Shown here one piece after another: positions 6,588 to 6,601 of a DNA stretch of 6,601 nt. Source of the stretch: Halanaerobiaceae bacterium (lineage in GTDB: Bacteria > Bacillota > Halanaerobiia > Halanaerobiales > DTU029); NCBI GenBank assembly GCA_012521855.1, contig JAAYLO010000019.1, positions 1 through 6,601 of the forward strand, written 5' to 3'. Numbering within the stretch: the first letter of the stretch is position 1; the number at the start of each line of letters is the position of its first letter. A model generated the notes under the pieces. That model saw only the letters and a program-made list of their open reading frames with translations. It was not told the origin of the DNA and did not search any database. A program made the translations under genes and the position numbers.

Positions 6588-6601
6588 AAAGGAAGTGATT
6601 A
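6588..6601 (+). promoter_or_regulatory. Strong plus-strand Shine-Dalgarno at the right edge; divergent gene probably starts here
   Basis: The plus strand ends AAAGGAAGTGATTA. AAGGAAGTGAT matches the full complement of the 16S rRNA 3' end (AAGGAGGTGAT) at 10 of 11 positions. With GGAAG at 6591-6595 and five further bases to 6600, the final A at 6601 is well placed to be the first base of an ATG, or a start may follow within a few bases. The gene itself is outside the window and cannot be identified. Confidence 0.5.

Overview
The window is the 5' end of a housekeeping operon read entirely on the minus strand, so it runs from right to left: pcrA (DNA helicase), ligA (NAD+-dependent DNA ligase), then gatC, gatA and gatB (the three subunits of the tRNA-dependent amidotransferase). 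gatB is cut by the left edge after 140 codons. All five reading frames are intact and carry their family's key residues.

The organism looks like a low-to-moderate GC Gram-positive bacterium of the Firmicutes, most likely a clostridial or halanaerobial lineage. The reasons are the PcrA-type helicase with its C-terminal Tudor-like tail, the pcrA-ligA-gatCAB order, the strong purine-rich Shine-Dalgarno sequences (GGAGG type) before almost every gene, and the free use of GTG and TTG starts. In Bacillus subtilis a lipoprotein gene (yerH/camS) and others lie between ligA and gatC. Here ligA and gatC are about 12 bases apart. Genus cannot be fixed from the sequence alone.

Layout from right to left. 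Positions 6422-6601 are a non-coding region with a good extended -10 promoter facing left (6544-6552), a leader of about 125 nt, and at the extreme right edge a very strong plus-strand Shine-Dalgarno sequence that suggests a divergent gene starting at or just past the boundary. pcrA follows (4229-6412), then a 40-nt gap, ligA (2179-4188, GTG start), gatC (1879-2166), a 20-nt gap, gatA (404-1858, TTG start), and gatB (1-420), which overlaps the end of gatA by 17 nt. I saw no terminator between the genes, so one transcript is likely.

The genes fall into two functional blocks. PcrA and LigA act in DNA repair and replication: PcrA unwinds DNA and strips proteins from it, and LigA seals nicks using NAD+. 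GatCAB converts misacylated Glu-tRNA(Gln), and often Asp-tRNA(Asn), to the correct amidated form; GatA frees ammonia from glutamine, GatB activates the misacylated tRNA with ATP, and GatC holds the two together.

I found no new system in this window. The useful points are start-site corrections (ligA, pcrA, gatC), the TTG start of gatA, the translationally coupled gatA/gatB overlap, the promoter and leader upstream of pcrA, and the probable divergent gene at the right edge.
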